A DNA stretch of 64,000 nucleotides from Rhizobiales bacterium 62-17 (GCA_001898965.1 MKVW01000005.1:186001-250000), one strand, 5' to 3'. Positions 1 to 8,997 are shown, counted from the stretch's first letter. Notes: generated from the letters alone by a model not told the origin. Made by a program: numbers and translations.

Positions 1-668
1 ACGTTCTCGTGGCGGGCGCGTTCGCGGGTGACGTCGGCGACGGTCCACAAAGTGGCGCGCTTCTGGCCGAAGCGTTCGAGGGGGCGCACGCGAATGCGAT
101 ACCAGCCGACGGCGCCTTCGCCCGACAGCGGCGGGCTCAGACGCAGTTCCTCCGAACCGCGTTTGCCGTCACGCGCGGCTTGCGCCAGGCGATAGATCGC
201 CTCGGAGACTTCAGGGGTGCCGGAGAACAGGCGCTCCACGGTGCGCAGGTCGGCCAGGTCGTTGGCGCCGGCGAGCGCCATATAGGCTTCATTGGCATAG
301 AGGACGCGGGTGTCGCCCTCGGTCACCAGCATGCCCTCGACGCCGGTATCGGAGACGAGCTTGGTGATGTCGTTCTTGGCCGCCTGTCCCGACAATTGCA
401 GGAAGCCGACCGCATAGGCGAACAGGCCGATGACGCCGATGATCGCCAGGAGCGCCAGCAGGCCGAGGGTCAGCCGGCCAGCGTCTTCCGGGCTCAGAAA
501 GGAGAAGGAGGCGGCGGTGCCGACCAGCACCAAGGCCAGGACGAGGACCATGCCGGGGCTGCCGGTCCGTTCTGTCCGGTCGACGACGCTGCTCGAAGCG
601 TTCGGCGCGGCATTGGCCGTGGGGCTCGGCGAAGCGCTTGGGGTGGATCCCTGGCTAACCTGGGTCAT
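1..668 (-). CDS. cckA: Sensor histidine kinase CckA, N-terminal part (cut by window start)
   Basis: Reading the minus strand from ATG at 668 gives 222 codons with no stop, so the rest lies outside the window. The N-terminus is a Ser/Pro/Ala-rich cytoplasmic stretch (residues 1-35), then two hydrophobic segments (about 37-55 and 66-90), then a PAS-like region with the signatures VLYANEAYMALAGA and ATLWTVADVTRERAR. This matches CckA, the membrane hybrid kinase that feeds the ChpT-CtrA phosphorelay controlling cell cycle and flagella in alphaproteobacteria. The kinase core and receiver domain are not visible. It is transcribed divergently from fliO, and a perfect CtrA-type box lies between them. 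No good Shine-Dalgarno sequence precedes 668, so the start is provisional. The alternative is another PAS histidine kinase. Confidence 0.8.
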   Translation of the reverse strand, partial: MTQVSQGSTPSASPSPTANAAPNASSSVVDRTERTGSPGMVLVLALVLVGTAASFSFLSPEDAGRLTLGLLALLAIIGVIGLFAYAVGFLQLSGQAAKNDITKLVSDTGVEGMLVTEGDTRVLYANEAYMALAGANDLADLRTVERLFSGTPEVSEAIYRLAQAARDGKRGSEELRLSPPLSGEGAVGWYRIRVRPLERFGQKRATLWTVADVTRERARHEN

Positions 669-833
669 GGAGGCTCGATCTGGCGCAGCCCGTTCGCCGG
701 GATGACAGTTGGAGAATCAGGCCGGAATAGTGCGAATTCAAGTTAATTGCACGAAAATCGAATGAAATCATCAGGGCGTTGTTTCCGTCGGCCGTCTACG
801 GTTCTATGAGACCTCAGCCAACGGTCATCGTGG

Positions 834-848
834 TTAACCATTTCTTAA
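834..848. promoter_or_regulatory. CtrA-type binding site TTAA-N7-TTAA
   Basis: TTAACCATTTCTTAA is a perfect match to the full CtrA consensus (TTAA, seven bases, TTAA). It sits in the 295-bp region between divergent cckA and fliO, 116 bp before the fliO start and 166 bp before the cckA start. CtrA is known to control flagellar genes in Caulobacter and relatives, and CckA is its upstream kinase, so either gene could be the target. The rest of the region is AT-richer than its surroundings and holds no convincing ORF. Confidence 0.6.
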
Positions 849-963
849 CGTCACGAAATATCGCGTTGTCAGCCGTGCTACAGTATTGGCAGATGATAAG
901 GCATATGGCTTTGGTTGGTTGTTTGCTTTTGGTTTGCTTGGGGCGAGCGGAGTGTAGGCGGCG

Positions 964-1920
964 ATGCAGTATCTGACCACTCTTTTGGGCGACGGAAAGC
1001 CGTTGCTGCAAATCGTATTGGGGCTCGCTGCCGCGCTTCTGGTGCTGCTGATCGCCGTGGCGCTCTATCGCGCGATCCTGGGGCGTCGCATTCGTGGAAC
1101 CGCTGGTGGACGGGCGCGGCAGCCGCGTCTGGGCGTCGTCGATGCCTATGACCTCGACCGGCAGCGTCAGCTCGTGCTGATCCGGCGCGACAATGTCGAA
1201 CATCTGGTGATGATCGGCGGTCCCAACGACATTCTGATCGAATCGACCATTTCCCGTGTGCCGGTGGCCGCCGATCTGCGCCAGCCGAAGGACTTCGCCA
1301 CCGCCGAGCCGGTGGGGGATCTGCCGGCCCCGCCGATGACGCCGCCGGTGATCGCCGTGGCGCCGTCCGCGCCTGCGCCAGCCCCCGTGGCTCCGCCGCC
1401 ACCCGCGCCGCCGCCCGTCGTCCACGCGCCGCCGCCTCCGCCCGCGCGTCCGGCTCCGGCCGCTCCCGCGGTGACGCCGCAGGCTCCCGCGCCGCAGGCC
1501 TCGGCCGCGCCCGCCGTCGCACCGCCGCCGACCCGTCCGGGCCCCTTCGTGCCGCCGCCACCGCCGCAGCCGCGCCCATTGACCCCGCGTCCGCTGACAC
1601 CGTCATCCGTATCGCGCGCCGGCCCGACCTTGCCGCCGCGGGTCGATCCCGCCGCCAAGCCCGCTCCGGCGCCGGCCCCGGCTCCCGCCCCCAAGCCCGC
1701 GCCTGCGCCTGCGCCCACCGTGCCGCCGCCGCCTAAGCCTGAGGCGAAGGCCGAGCCGAAACCGGTTCCGCCGCCCGAAAACAAGCCCGCTGCTCCGCCG
1801 CCGGCGGAGCCGAAGCCCGCGCCGCCGCCGGCGCAGGCGGCGCAGAACGAGCCCGATCCGCTCGATGCGCTGGAAGAGGAAATGGCGAAGCTGCTTGGCC
1901 GGCCGACGGAAAAGAGCTGA
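964..1920 (+). CDS. fliO: Flagellar biosynthetic protein FliO with long Pro/Ala-rich tail
   Basis: 318 residues. An N-terminal hydrophobic segment (about 14-40) is followed by a basic stretch and a compact soluble region whose core is RRDNVEHLVMIGGPNDILIE, the FliO signature. FliO is an accessory membrane protein of the flagellar type III export gate, where it helps assemble FliP. Residues from about 120 on are an extreme Pro/Ala/Lys tail with PAPAP and KPAP runs, ending in an acidic helix DPLDALEEEMAKLLGR. Ordinary FliO proteins are near 100-150 residues, so the tail more than doubles the length. The gene stands alone, far from fliP, between cckA and dksA. Function of the tail is unknown. 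Confidence 0.8.
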   Translation: MQYLTTLLGDGKPLLQIVLGLAAALLVLLIAVALYRAILGRRIRGTAGGRARQPRLGVVDAYDLDRQRQLVLIRRDNVEHLVMIGGPNDILIESTISRVPVAADLRQPKDFATAEPVGDLPAPPMTPPVIAVAPSAPAPAPVAPPPPAPPPVVHAPPPPPARPAPAAPAVTPQAPAPQASAAPAVAPPPTRPGPFVPPPPPQPRPLTPRPLTPSSVSRAGPTLPPRVDPAAKPAPAPAPAPAPKPAPAPAPTVPPPPKPEAKAEPKPVPPPENKPAAPPPAEPKPAPPPAQAAQNEPDPLDALEEEMAKLLGRPTEKS

Positions 1921-1953
1921 GCCCAGCGTTTCAAAACACCGCAACGAACATTA

Positions 1954-1980
1954 AAAAAGGCCCGGATGACGGGCCTTTTT
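1954..1980. terminator. Bidirectional intrinsic terminator between fliO and dksA
   Basis: Perfect 11-bp stem AAAAAGGCCCG / CGGGCCTTTTT with a five-base loop (GATGA). It has a T run on the plus strand and, by symmetry, one on the minus strand. It lies between the convergent ends of fliO and dksA and probably serves both. Confidence 0.85.
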
Positions 1981-2003
1981 CTATTTCGTGATCGCTTCTG
2001 GCT

Positions 2004-2426
2004 TCAGTCGTCGCGATAGACTTTTTCGCGCTTTTCGTGACGTTCCTGGGCTTCGATCGACAAAGTGGCGATCGGCCGTGCGTCGAGCCGCTTCAAGGAA
2101 ATCGGCTCGCCGGTCTCCTCGCAATAGCCGTAGGTGCCGTCCTCGATCCGGGCGATGGCCGCATCGATCTTGGCGATCAGCTTGCGCTGGCGATCGCGAG
2201 CCCGCAACTCGATGGCGCGATCGGTCTCTGACGAGGCCCGGTCGGCGATATCGGGATGGTTTTCGCTCTCGGTCTGTAAGGTGGCCAGCGTTTCGCGCGC
2301 CTCCTTCAGGATGTCGTCTTTCCAGTTGAGGAGTTTGCGGCGGAAATATTCACGCTGGCGCTCGTTCATGAACGCCTCGTCGTCACTCGGACGATAGTCC
2401 CCGTCGATGATGTCCGCTGAAGCCAT
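2004..2426 (-). CDS. dksA: RNA polymerase-binding factor DksA (zinc finger reduced to one Cys)
   Basis: 140 residues from ATG at 2426; an upstream ATG at 2489 would add 21 residues, but 2426 gives the usual family length. DksA binds the secondary channel of RNA polymerase and works with ppGpp in the stringent response. The coiled-coil tip keeps the DxxDxA motif (D59, D62, A64). The zinc-finger region reads YCEETGEP...TLSIEAQ: only C102 remains of the four ligands seen in E. coli, the other positions being T105, S123 and A126. Alphaproteobacterial DksA proteins with reduced zinc ligands are known, so this is probably a functional non-zinc form. It is convergent with fliO and precedes icd on the same strand with a terminator between them. 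Confidence 0.9.
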   Translation of the reverse strand: MASADIIDGDYRPSDDEAFMNERQREYFRRKLLNWKDDILKEARETLATLQTESENHPDIADRASSETDRAIELRARDRQRKLIAKIDAAIARIEDGTYGYCEETGEPISLKRLDARPIATLSIEAQERHEKREKVYRDD

Positions 2427-2517
2427 GCGTATCACACTGTCTCCGATTGGATCGGAGCGGCTTATAGCGAAACGGTCTAGCCTGGACAATGGCGCCGTTG
2501 GGGCTATCCCACACCAA

Positions 2518-2546
2518 ATAAAACGGGCGCGAAGATCGCGCCCGTT
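2518..2546 (-). terminator. Intrinsic terminator of icd
   Basis: Ten-bp perfect stem AACGGGCGCG / CGCGCCCGTT with a five-base loop. On the minus strand it is followed by TTTTATTT. It lies 42 bp after the icd stop codon. Confidence 0.8.
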
Positions 2547-2587
2547 ACTTTATTACCGTCCTGGACGGCCTTGCGGCCCATCGGAAA

Positions 2588-3802
2588 TCAGGCCGACATG
2601 GCCTTCTTCAGGTTTTCGTCGATCTTGTCGAGGAAACCGGTGGTCGACAGCCACTTCTGATCGGCGCTCACCAGGATGGCCAAATCCTTGGTCATGAAGC
2701 CCGATTCGACCGTGTCGACGCAGACCTTTTCGAGGGTCTGGGCGAACTTCATCAGCTCGTTGTTGCCGTCAAGCTTGGCGCGGTGCATCAGGCCGCGGGT
2801 CCAGGCGAAGATCGAGGCCATCGAATTGGTCGAGGTCTCCTTGCCCTGCTGGTGCTGGCGATAGTGGCGGGTGACGGTGCCATGCGCCGCTTCCGCTTCC
2901 ACCGTCTTGCCATCGGGCGTGGCCAGAACCGAGGTCATCAGGCCGAGCGAGCCGTAGCCCTGGGCGACCGTGTCGGACTGGACGTCGCCGTCGTAGTTCT
3001 TACAGGCCCAGACGTAGCCGCCCGACCACTTCAGCGCGGCCGCGACCATGTCGTCGATCAGGCGGTGTTCGTAGGTGAGGCCGGCGGCCTTGAACTTGTC
3101 GGCGAATTCCTTGTCGAACACTTCCTGGAAGATGTCCTTGAAGCGGCCGTCGTAGACTTTCAGGATGGTGTTCTTGGTCGACAGGTAGACCGGATAGTTG
3201 CGGGCCAGGCCGTAGTTCAGCGAGGCGCGGGCGAAATCACGGATCGAATCGTCGAGGTTGTACATCGACATGGCGACACCGGCGCCCGGGAACTTGAACA
3301 CTTCCTTCTCGATGACCGTGCCGTCTTCGCCTTCGAACTTGATCGTCAGGCGGCCCTTGCCGGGGATTTTCAGATCGGTGGCGCGATACTGGTCGCCATA
3401 GGCGTGGCGGCCGACGACGATCGGCTGCGTCCAGCCCGGCACGAGGCGGGGAATGTTCTTGCAGATGATCGGCTCACGGAAAATCGTGCCGCCGAGGATG
3501 TTGCGGATCGTGCCGTTCGGCGACTTCCACATTTCCTTGAGGTTGAATTCCTTCACGCGCGCTTCGTCGGGGGTGATCGTGGCGCACTTCACGGCGACGC
3601 CGTATTTCTTCGTCGCTTCGGCGGCGTCGATGGTGATCTGGTCGTTGGTCTCGTCGCGCTTCTCAACCGACAGATCGTAATATTTCAGGTCGATGTCGAG
3701 ATAGGGATGGATAAGCTTGTCTTTGATGAGCTGCCAAATGATGCGGGTCATTTCGTCGCCGTCCATTTCGACGACCGGATTGGCGACCTTGATCTTCTGC
3801 AT
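2588..3802 (-). CDS. icd: Isocitrate dehydrogenase, NADP-dependent
   Basis: 404 residues, starting [20 protein letters not shown]. It converts isocitrate to 2-oxoglutarate and CO2 in the TCA cycle, with reduction of NADP. The sequence is of the homodimeric eukaryote-like type (IDH subfamily II) common in alphaproteobacteria: [19 protein letters not shown] gives the substrate-binding Ser/Asn/Arg cluster, and [17 protein letters not shown] lies in the cofactor-binding region. It is a single gene with its own terminator and a 286-bp upstream gap shared with the divergent binding-protein cluster. Length and motifs are complete. Confidence 0.95.
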   Translation of the reverse strand: MQKIKVANPVVEMDGDEMTRIIWQLIKDKLIHPYLDIDLKYYDLSVEKRDETNDQITIDAAEATKKYGVAVKCATITPDEARVKEFNLKEMWKSPNGTIRNILGGTIFREPIICKNIPRLVPGWTQPIVVGRHAYGDQYRATDLKIPGKGRLTIKFEGEDGTVIEKEVFKFPGAGVAMSMYNLDDSIRDFARASLNYGLARNYPVYLSTKNTILKVYDGRFKDIFQEVFDKEFADKFKAAGLTYEHRLIDDMVAAALKWSGGYVWACKNYDGDVQSDTVAQGYGSLGLMTSVLATPDGKTVEAEAAHGTVTRHYRQHQQGKETSTNSMASIFAWTRGLMHRAKLDGNNELMKFAQTLEKVCVDTVESGFMTKDLAILVSADQKWLSTTGFLDKIDENLKKAMSA

Positions 3803-4088
3803 GAGGCGCGACCTTTCAAATTCAGGACAGCTATGGGATGGGCCGGAACGGCCAGATGAATTCCTGTGCCGGGCGGCCTGTCCCTAAAAGAGGGCCACCC
3901 GGTCGGCGCGCCCCCTTAGCATGGGTGGCCGAAAGGGCAAATATGGCGTTTTCGACAGGCCCAGCAAAAATTCGCAGGGACTGGCGGGAAGCAAAAACCT
4001 GCAATATCGTGCAAATCCTAGGGAGAGCGCCCAAACGTCCGGATTCTTAGCCGGCTCATCCATTCGCGCTCTGAGAGGGAGGGAAAGC
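3803..4088. other. Divergent intergenic region icd / substrate-binding protein 1
   Basis: No credible gene. It holds a small hairpin GGCCG-GAA-CGGCC (3841-3853) and an inverted pair GGCCACCC (3893-3900) / GGGTGGCC (3923-3930). It should carry the icd promoter and the promoter of the binding-protein cluster; I could not assign -35/-10 boxes with confidence. Confidence 0.4.
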
Positions 4089-5663
4089 ATGCACGCCAAG
4101 CGTGGCTTCGAACGTCGATTCATGCGTCGATTTGGACTGGCCGCCGTTACAGCCGCGGGGCTTTTGCCGCTGCCGGCCCTGGCCCAAAAGGCCCAGGACA
4201 CGTTGCGCATCGGTGTCTATCAGCCCATTTCGATCATCGATGCCCTGTATGACCCGCAGCCGCAGACCAATCTGATGGACCGGGTCGTCTTCGATACGCT
4301 GGTCCAATACGATTCCGACAAGCGCGAAGTGGTACCGGGCCTGGCCGAATCGTGGAAGTTCATCAACGACACGACGGTCGAGTTCAAACTGCGCCAGGGG
4401 GTTAAATTCCACGACGGTTCGGACTTCGATGCCGACGACGTGGTCTATACGGTGAATTTCGTCATCGATCCGTCGAGCAAGTTCCGCTTCAAGGAAACCC
4501 GGTTCGGCCTGTTCGATTCGATCGAGAAGGTTGATCAATATACCGTTCGCCTGAAGATCAAATCGCCCTATGCGTCGCTGTTGACGCGCATGGCCTCGAC
4601 CCTGCCGATCTATCCGTCGGATGTGCATGGCAAACTCGCCGACAAATCGACCTTCGGGCGCAATCCCGTCGGCACCGGCCCCTATAAGGCGACCTTGGTC
4701 GATCCGAGCCGGGGTGTCGTCCTGGAGAAGAACCCGTTCTTCAAACAGGTCAATGCCGGTCAGCCGGCGGGCAAGATCGGCAAGATCGTCATCAGCCCGA
4801 TTCCCGATCAGCAGACCCAGCTCGCCAAGATGATGATCGGCGAACAGGATCTGATGTATGACGTGCCCACCGACATCGCCGAGATGATGAAGGGCAATCC
4901 GAACGTTCAGATTTCGGTTCGCCCCAGCATTTCCTTCACCTATCTGGCGCTCGATGCCGCCAACCGTTCCGGCTTCGACAAGTTCAAGGACATTCGCGTA
5001 CGCGAAGCGATGTTCCGCGCCATCGACCGCAAGGCCCTGGTCAATGCCTTGCAGCCGAAGGAAATCGCGGCGCAGCCGTTGCAGCAGGCGATGTGCCATC
5101 CCTGGCACTATGCCTGCGCCTCGTCGATCGATCCGCCGTCCTATGATCCGGCCAAGGCCAAACAACTGCTGAAGGAGGCGGGGCTTGCCGACGGCTTCAA
5201 TGTGACGATCGCCACCTGGGGCGCGGCACGGCCTGTCGCCGAGGCGGTCGCCGGTCAGTTGCGCAAGGTCGGCATCAACGCCGCCCTCGACAGTCTGACG
5301 TCGACCGGTTTCGTCACCAAGCGCGCCGCCGGCCAGCTGCAAGCCTATATTGTGCTGTGGGACAATGGCGGCGGTACGCCGGACGTCGAGTCGACGGTCA
5401 ATTTCTTCTACGAGAAGGGCGATCGCAACTACAACCAAGACCCGATGCTGGAAGATTTGCAGAAGAAAGCTTTGTCGGAAATGGACCCGAAGAAGCGCGA
5501 GGCGATCCACAAGCAGATCTTCGATCGCGCGACGACGCAGCGTTATTCGATGCCGATTACGCCGCTCGCCGCCGTGATCGCGCATAGCAAGGACGTGAAA
5601 ATTCCGGTGAGCGGCACCAAGAAGCCGGAAGGCTTCATGTTCAATCTGCTCGAGTGGAAATGA
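4089..5663 (+). CDS. ABC transporter substrate-binding protein, family 5 (copy 1 of 3)
   Basis: 524 residues from ATG 4089, which has a strong GAGGGAGGG ribosome-binding site; a longer reading from 3921 has none. Residues 1-37 form a signal peptide ending PLPALAQ, so the protein is periplasmic. The family-5 (SBP_bac_5; peptide/nickel type) features are GLAESWKF, LRQGVKFHDGSDFDADDVVY and NPVGTGPY. These proteins bind peptides, sugars or other solutes for an ABC importer. Two close paralogs follow directly. No permease or ATPase gene is present anywhere in the window, so ligand and transporter are unknown. It ends in FNLLEWK, as do its neighbours with small changes. Confidence 0.9.
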   Translation: MHAKRGFERRFMRRFGLAAVTAAGLLPLPALAQKAQDTLRIGVYQPISIIDALYDPQPQTNLMDRVVFDTLVQYDSDKREVVPGLAESWKFINDTTVEFKLRQGVKFHDGSDFDADDVVYTVNFVIDPSSKFRFKETRFGLFDSIEKVDQYTVRLKIKSPYASLLTRMASTLPIYPSDVHGKLADKSTFGRNPVGTGPYKATLVDPSRGVVLEKNPFFKQVNAGQPAGKIGKIVISPIPDQQTQLAKMMIGEQDLMYDVPTDIAEMMKGNPNVQISVRPSISFTYLALDAANRSGFDKFKDIRVREAMFRAIDRKALVNALQPKEIAAQPLQQAMCHPWHYACASSIDPPSYDPAKAKQLLKEAGLADGFNVTIATWGAARPVAEAVAGQLRKVGINAALDSLTSTGFVTKRAAGQLQAYIVLWDNGGGTPDVESTVNFFYEKGDRNYNQDPMLEDLQKKALSEMDPKKREAIHKQIFDRATTQRYSMPITPLAAVIAHSKDVKIPVSGTKKPEGFMFNLLEWK

Positions 5664-5685
5664 TCCTGCTTTTCTAGCGGGTGAG

Positions 5686-5716
5686 GAGGCGGTGTCCGGA
5701 TTGGGCACCGCCTCTT
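5686..5716 (+). terminator. Hairpin after binding protein 1
   Basis: Twelve-bp stem GAGGCGGTGTCC / GGGCACCGCCTC (one wobble) with a five-base loop, followed by TTGCATTT, a weak T run. It starts 22 bp after the stop and separates copy 1 from copy 2, so it may only attenuate read-through. Confidence 0.6.
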
Positions 5717-5776
5717 GCATTTGTAGCCTTCATCAACAGGCGCATCGATCAGCGCCGTGCCGCGTGGGAGGACAGG

Positions 5777-7321
5777 GTGCGCGTCAAACGCCGATTGGGA
5801 TGGGCTTTCATCGTCTGCCTATTGCCCTTGCCAGCCCTGGCGCAAAAGGCTCAGGATACGGTGCGTATCGGTGTCTATCAGCCGATTTCGGTGATCGATG
5901 CGTTTTACGATCCGCAGCCGCAGACGGCGCTGATGGATCGCATGGTGTTCGATACTTTGGTGCAATACGATTCCGACCGGCGCGAGGTGGTGCCGGGGCT
6001 GGCCGAATCCTGGACATTCGTCGACGACAGGACGATCGAGTTCAAACTGCGTCAGGGCGTCAAATTCCACGATGGTTCGGAATTCGATGCGGACGACGTG
6101 GTCTATACGGTCAATTTCATCCTCGATCCGTCGAGCAAGTTCCGCTTCAAGGAAAGCCGCTATGGCTTGTTCGAATCGATCGAGAAGATCGACAAGTTCA
6201 CGGTGCGCTTGAAAATCAAAATGCCCTACGGGCCGATCCTGTCGCGTCTGTCGACGAGTTTGACGATCTATCCTTCGGACGTTCATGGCAAGCTGGCGGA
6301 TAAGGCGACTTTCGGTCGCAATCCGATCGGCACCGGGCCTTACAAGGCGACGATGGTCGATCCGGCGCGGGGCGTCGTTCTGGAGAAGAATCCCGCCTTC
6401 CAGGAAATCAATGCCGGGCAGCGGGCGGCGAAGATCGGCAAGATCATCGTCATGCCGATCCCCGATCACCAAACGCAACTCGCCAAGATGATGATCGGCG
6501 AGCAGGACATCATGTATGACGTGCCCAGCGAAGTCGCAGATCTCATGCGCAGCAATCCGAATATTCAGATATCGGTGCGCCCGAGTGTTGCCTTCACCTA
6601 TCTGATGCTGGATGCGGCCAACCGCTCCGGCTTCGATCGGTTCAAGGACAAGCGGGTGCGCGAGGCCGTGTTCCGCGCCATCGATCGCCAGGCTCTCGTC
6701 AATGCGCTGCAACCCAAGGAGATCGCGGCGGAGCCGTTGCAGCCGGCGATGTGTCATGCCTGGCACTATGGATGCGTCACGACGCTGACGCCTCCGGCCT
6801 TCGATCTCAGCCGCTCGAAACAATTGCTGCAAGAGGCGGGGGTGCCGAATGGATTCAGTCTGACGATCGCCACGTGGGGGGCGGCCCGTCCGGTGGCGGA
6901 GGCGGTGGCGGGGCAATTGCGGCGCATCGGCATCACGGCGGGGATCGAAAGCCTGACATCGACGGGCTTCGTCACCAAGCGGGCCAGCGGCCAGCTCGCC
7001 GCTTACCTGGTGGCCTGGGACAATGGCGGCGGCAACCCGGATGTGGAATCGACGGTGAACTTTTTCTACGAAAAGGGCGATCGCAACTATAATCAGGACG
7101 CGGAACTGGAGCGTCTACAGAAGGAGGCTCTGGCGGAAACCGATCTGCAAAAGCGTGACGCGATTCACAAGATCATTTTCGACAAGGCAACGGCCGAACG
7201 CTATTCGATGCCGATCACGCCGCTGGCGTCCGTGATCGCGCACAACAAGGATCTGAAGATCCCGGTCGGCGGCACCAAGAAGCCGGAGGGCTTTTCCTTC
7301 AATCTGCTGGAGTGGCGCTGA
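5777..7321 (+). CDS. ABC transporter substrate-binding protein, family 5 (copy 2 of 3)
   Basis: 514 residues from GTG 5777, chosen because GGAGG lies five bases upstream and because it gives a proper signal peptide (VRVKRRLGWAFIVCLLPLPA, cleaved near ALAQ). An ATG at 5681 would add 32 unrelated residues. It is highly similar to copies 1 and 3 throughout: RIGVYQPISVIDAFYDPQPQ, LRQGVKFHDGSEFDADDVVY and NPIGTGPY. It is predicted periplasmic. Differences cluster at surface-like positions (for example MRSNPNIQ versus MKGNPNVQ), which could alter ligand range. No transporter partner is nearby. Confidence 0.88.
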   Translation: MRVKRRLGWAFIVCLLPLPALAQKAQDTVRIGVYQPISVIDAFYDPQPQTALMDRMVFDTLVQYDSDRREVVPGLAESWTFVDDRTIEFKLRQGVKFHDGSEFDADDVVYTVNFILDPSSKFRFKESRYGLFESIEKIDKFTVRLKIKMPYGPILSRLSTSLTIYPSDVHGKLADKATFGRNPIGTGPYKATMVDPARGVVLEKNPAFQEINAGQRAAKIGKIIVMPIPDHQTQLAKMMIGEQDIMYDVPSEVADLMRSNPNIQISVRPSVAFTYLMLDAANRSGFDRFKDKRVREAVFRAIDRQALVNALQPKEIAAEPLQPAMCHAWHYGCVTTLTPPAFDLSRSKQLLQEAGVPNGFSLTIATWGAARPVAEAVAGQLRRIGITAGIESLTSTGFVTKRASGQLAAYLVAWDNGGGNPDVESTVNFFYEKGDRNYNQDAELERLQKEALAETDLQKRDAIHKIIFDKATAERYSMPITPLASVIAHNKDLKIPVGGTKKPEGFSFNLLEWR

Positions 7322-7443
7322 GAGCGCGGCAATTTGCGGCGGTCTACGATCGGCTCTGTGCTGGCGGGATGGTCAAGGTTGCCATATCGTGCGCGTAGGA
7401 AACGTCCGTTCGCCAACAGGATTGGCGGCCGAGGGAGAGCGTC

Positions 7444-8997
7444 ATGCGCGCGAGATCATTTTTCAGTTTGGGTTTTGTCGCGCTGGCTGTTGGCCTGTCG
7501 CCGTTGCCGGCCCTGGCGCAGAAGGCCAAGGACACATTGCGCATCGGCGTCTATCAGCCGATCTCGATCGTCGATTCGATCTATGATCCGCAGCCGCAAA
7601 CCGATCTGATCACGCGCTCGGTCTTCGATACGCTCGTTCAATATGATGCCGACAAACGCCAGATCCTGCCGGGGCTGGCGGAATCGTGGACTTTCGTCGA
7701 CGACAAGACGATCGAATTCAAATTGCGCCAGGGCGTCAAATTCCAGGACGGTTCGGATTTCGATGCCGACGACGTGGTCTATACGATCAATTTCGTCATG
7801 GATCCAGCGAGCAAGTTCCGCTTCAAGGAAGCGCGTTTCGGCTTGTTCGAAGCGGTCGAGAAGGTCGACCAATATACGGTGCGTTTGAAGCTGAAGCAGC
7901 CGTTCGCCCCGATCCTGGCGCGCCTGACCACGACCTTGCCGATCTATCCTTCCGACGTGCATGGCAAGCTGGCCGACAAAGCGCTCTTCGGCCGCAATCC
8001 CGTCGGCACCGGTCCCTATAAGGTGACGATGGTCGATCCGAGCAGGGGCGTCGTTCTCGAAAAGAATCCTTACTTCAAGGAAGTGAATCTCGGTCAGCCC
8101 GCCGCGAAGATCGGCAAGATCGTGATCGCGCCGGTGCCCGATCAGCAGACCCAGCTCGCCAAAATGATGATCGGCGATCAGGACTTGATGTATGACGTGC
8201 CCAGCGACATCGCCGGCATGATGCAGAGCAATCCGGCCATCGAGATTTCGGTGCGCCCCAGCGTGTCCTTCACCTATCTGATGCTGGACGCGGCCGACCG
8301 CTCAGGGTTCGGCAAGTTCAAGGACGTTCGCGTGCGCGAGGCGATGTTCCGCGCCATCGACCGCAAGGTCTTGGTCAATGCGTTGCAGCCCAAGGAGATC
8401 GCGGCCCTGCCGTTGCAACAGGCGATGTGCCCGCCGCAGATCATGGGCTGCGCCTCCTCGATCGATCCGCCGGGCTATGATCTCGCCAAGGCGAAGCAAT
8501 TGCTGAAAGAGGCGGGGCAGCCGGACGGTTTCAACCTGACGATCACCACCTGGGGCGCGGCGCAGCCGGTCGCCGAGGCGGTGGCCGGTCAGTTGCGCAA
8601 GGTCGGCATCAACGCCAGCATCGACACGCTGACCTCGACCGGTTTCGTCACCAAGCGGGCGGCCGGGCAACTGCAGGCCTTCATCGTGTTGTGGGACAAC
8701 GGCGGCGGTTCGCCCGACGTCGAGTCGACGGTCAATTTCATGTATGAAAAGGGCGACCGGAACTACAACCAGGATCCGCAGTTGGAGGACCTGCAAAAGC
8801 GGTCCCAGACGGAAATGGACCCGAAAAAGCGCGAGGAACTGCTGAAGCGCATTTTCGACCGGGCAACCAGCGAGCGCTATTCCATGCCGATCACGCCGCT
8901 GGCCTCCGTCATCGCCCATAGCGCCGAGGTGAAGATCCCGACGGGCGGTACGCTGAAGCCGGAAGGCTTTCTGTTCAATCTGTTGGCGTGGAAATAA
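7444..8997 (+). CDS. ABC transporter substrate-binding protein, family 5 (copy 3 of 3)
   Basis: 517 residues from ATG 7444, preceded by GAGGGAGAG. The signal peptide ends PLPALAQKA. It has the same domain as copies 1 and 2, closer to copy 1 in several blocks (for example PLQQAMCPPQ versus PLQQAMCHPW). Family-5 marks are LRQGVKFQDGSDFDADDVVY and NPVGTGPY. The 122-bp gap from copy 2 could hold its own promoter, but none is clear. With its siblings it forms a tandem triplet without membrane or ATPase components. Confidence 0.9.
   Translation: MRARSFFSLGFVALAVGLSPLPALAQKAKDTLRIGVYQPISIVDSIYDPQPQTDLITRSVFDTLVQYDADKRQILPGLAESWTFVDDKTIEFKLRQGVKFQDGSDFDADDVVYTINFVMDPASKFRFKEARFGLFEAVEKVDQYTVRLKLKQPFAPILARLTTTLPIYPSDVHGKLADKALFGRNPVGTGPYKVTMVDPSRGVVLEKNPYFKEVNLGQPAAKIGKIVIAPVPDQQTQLAKMMIGDQDLMYDVPSDIAGMMQSNPAIEISVRPSVSFTYLMLDAADRSGFGKFKDVRVREAMFRAIDRKVLVNALQPKEIAALPLQQAMCPPQIMGCASSIDPPGYDLAKAKQLLKEAGQPDGFNLTITTWGAAQPVAEAVAGQLRKVGINASIDTLTSTGFVTKRAAGQLQAFIVLWDNGGGSPDVESTVNFMYEKGDRNYNQDPQLEDLQKRSQTEMDPKKREELLKRIFDRATSERYSMPITPLASVIAHSAEVKIPTGGTLKPEGFLFNLLAWK

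Noticed and set aside
9-746. 245-codon plus-strand frame over the start of the window
   Set aside because: It is antisense to a frame with clear CckA sequence and has the Gly/Ala/Arg composition of a shadow frame.
1320-1800. Pro/Ala repeat stretch in fliO as a CRISPR-like or satellite array
   Set aside because: The repeats are irregular codon-level PA/KP runs within one reading frame, without fixed spacers.
2783-3859. 358-codon frame opposite icd
   Set aside because: A long antisense frame caused by high GC and icd codon use; no recognisable domain.
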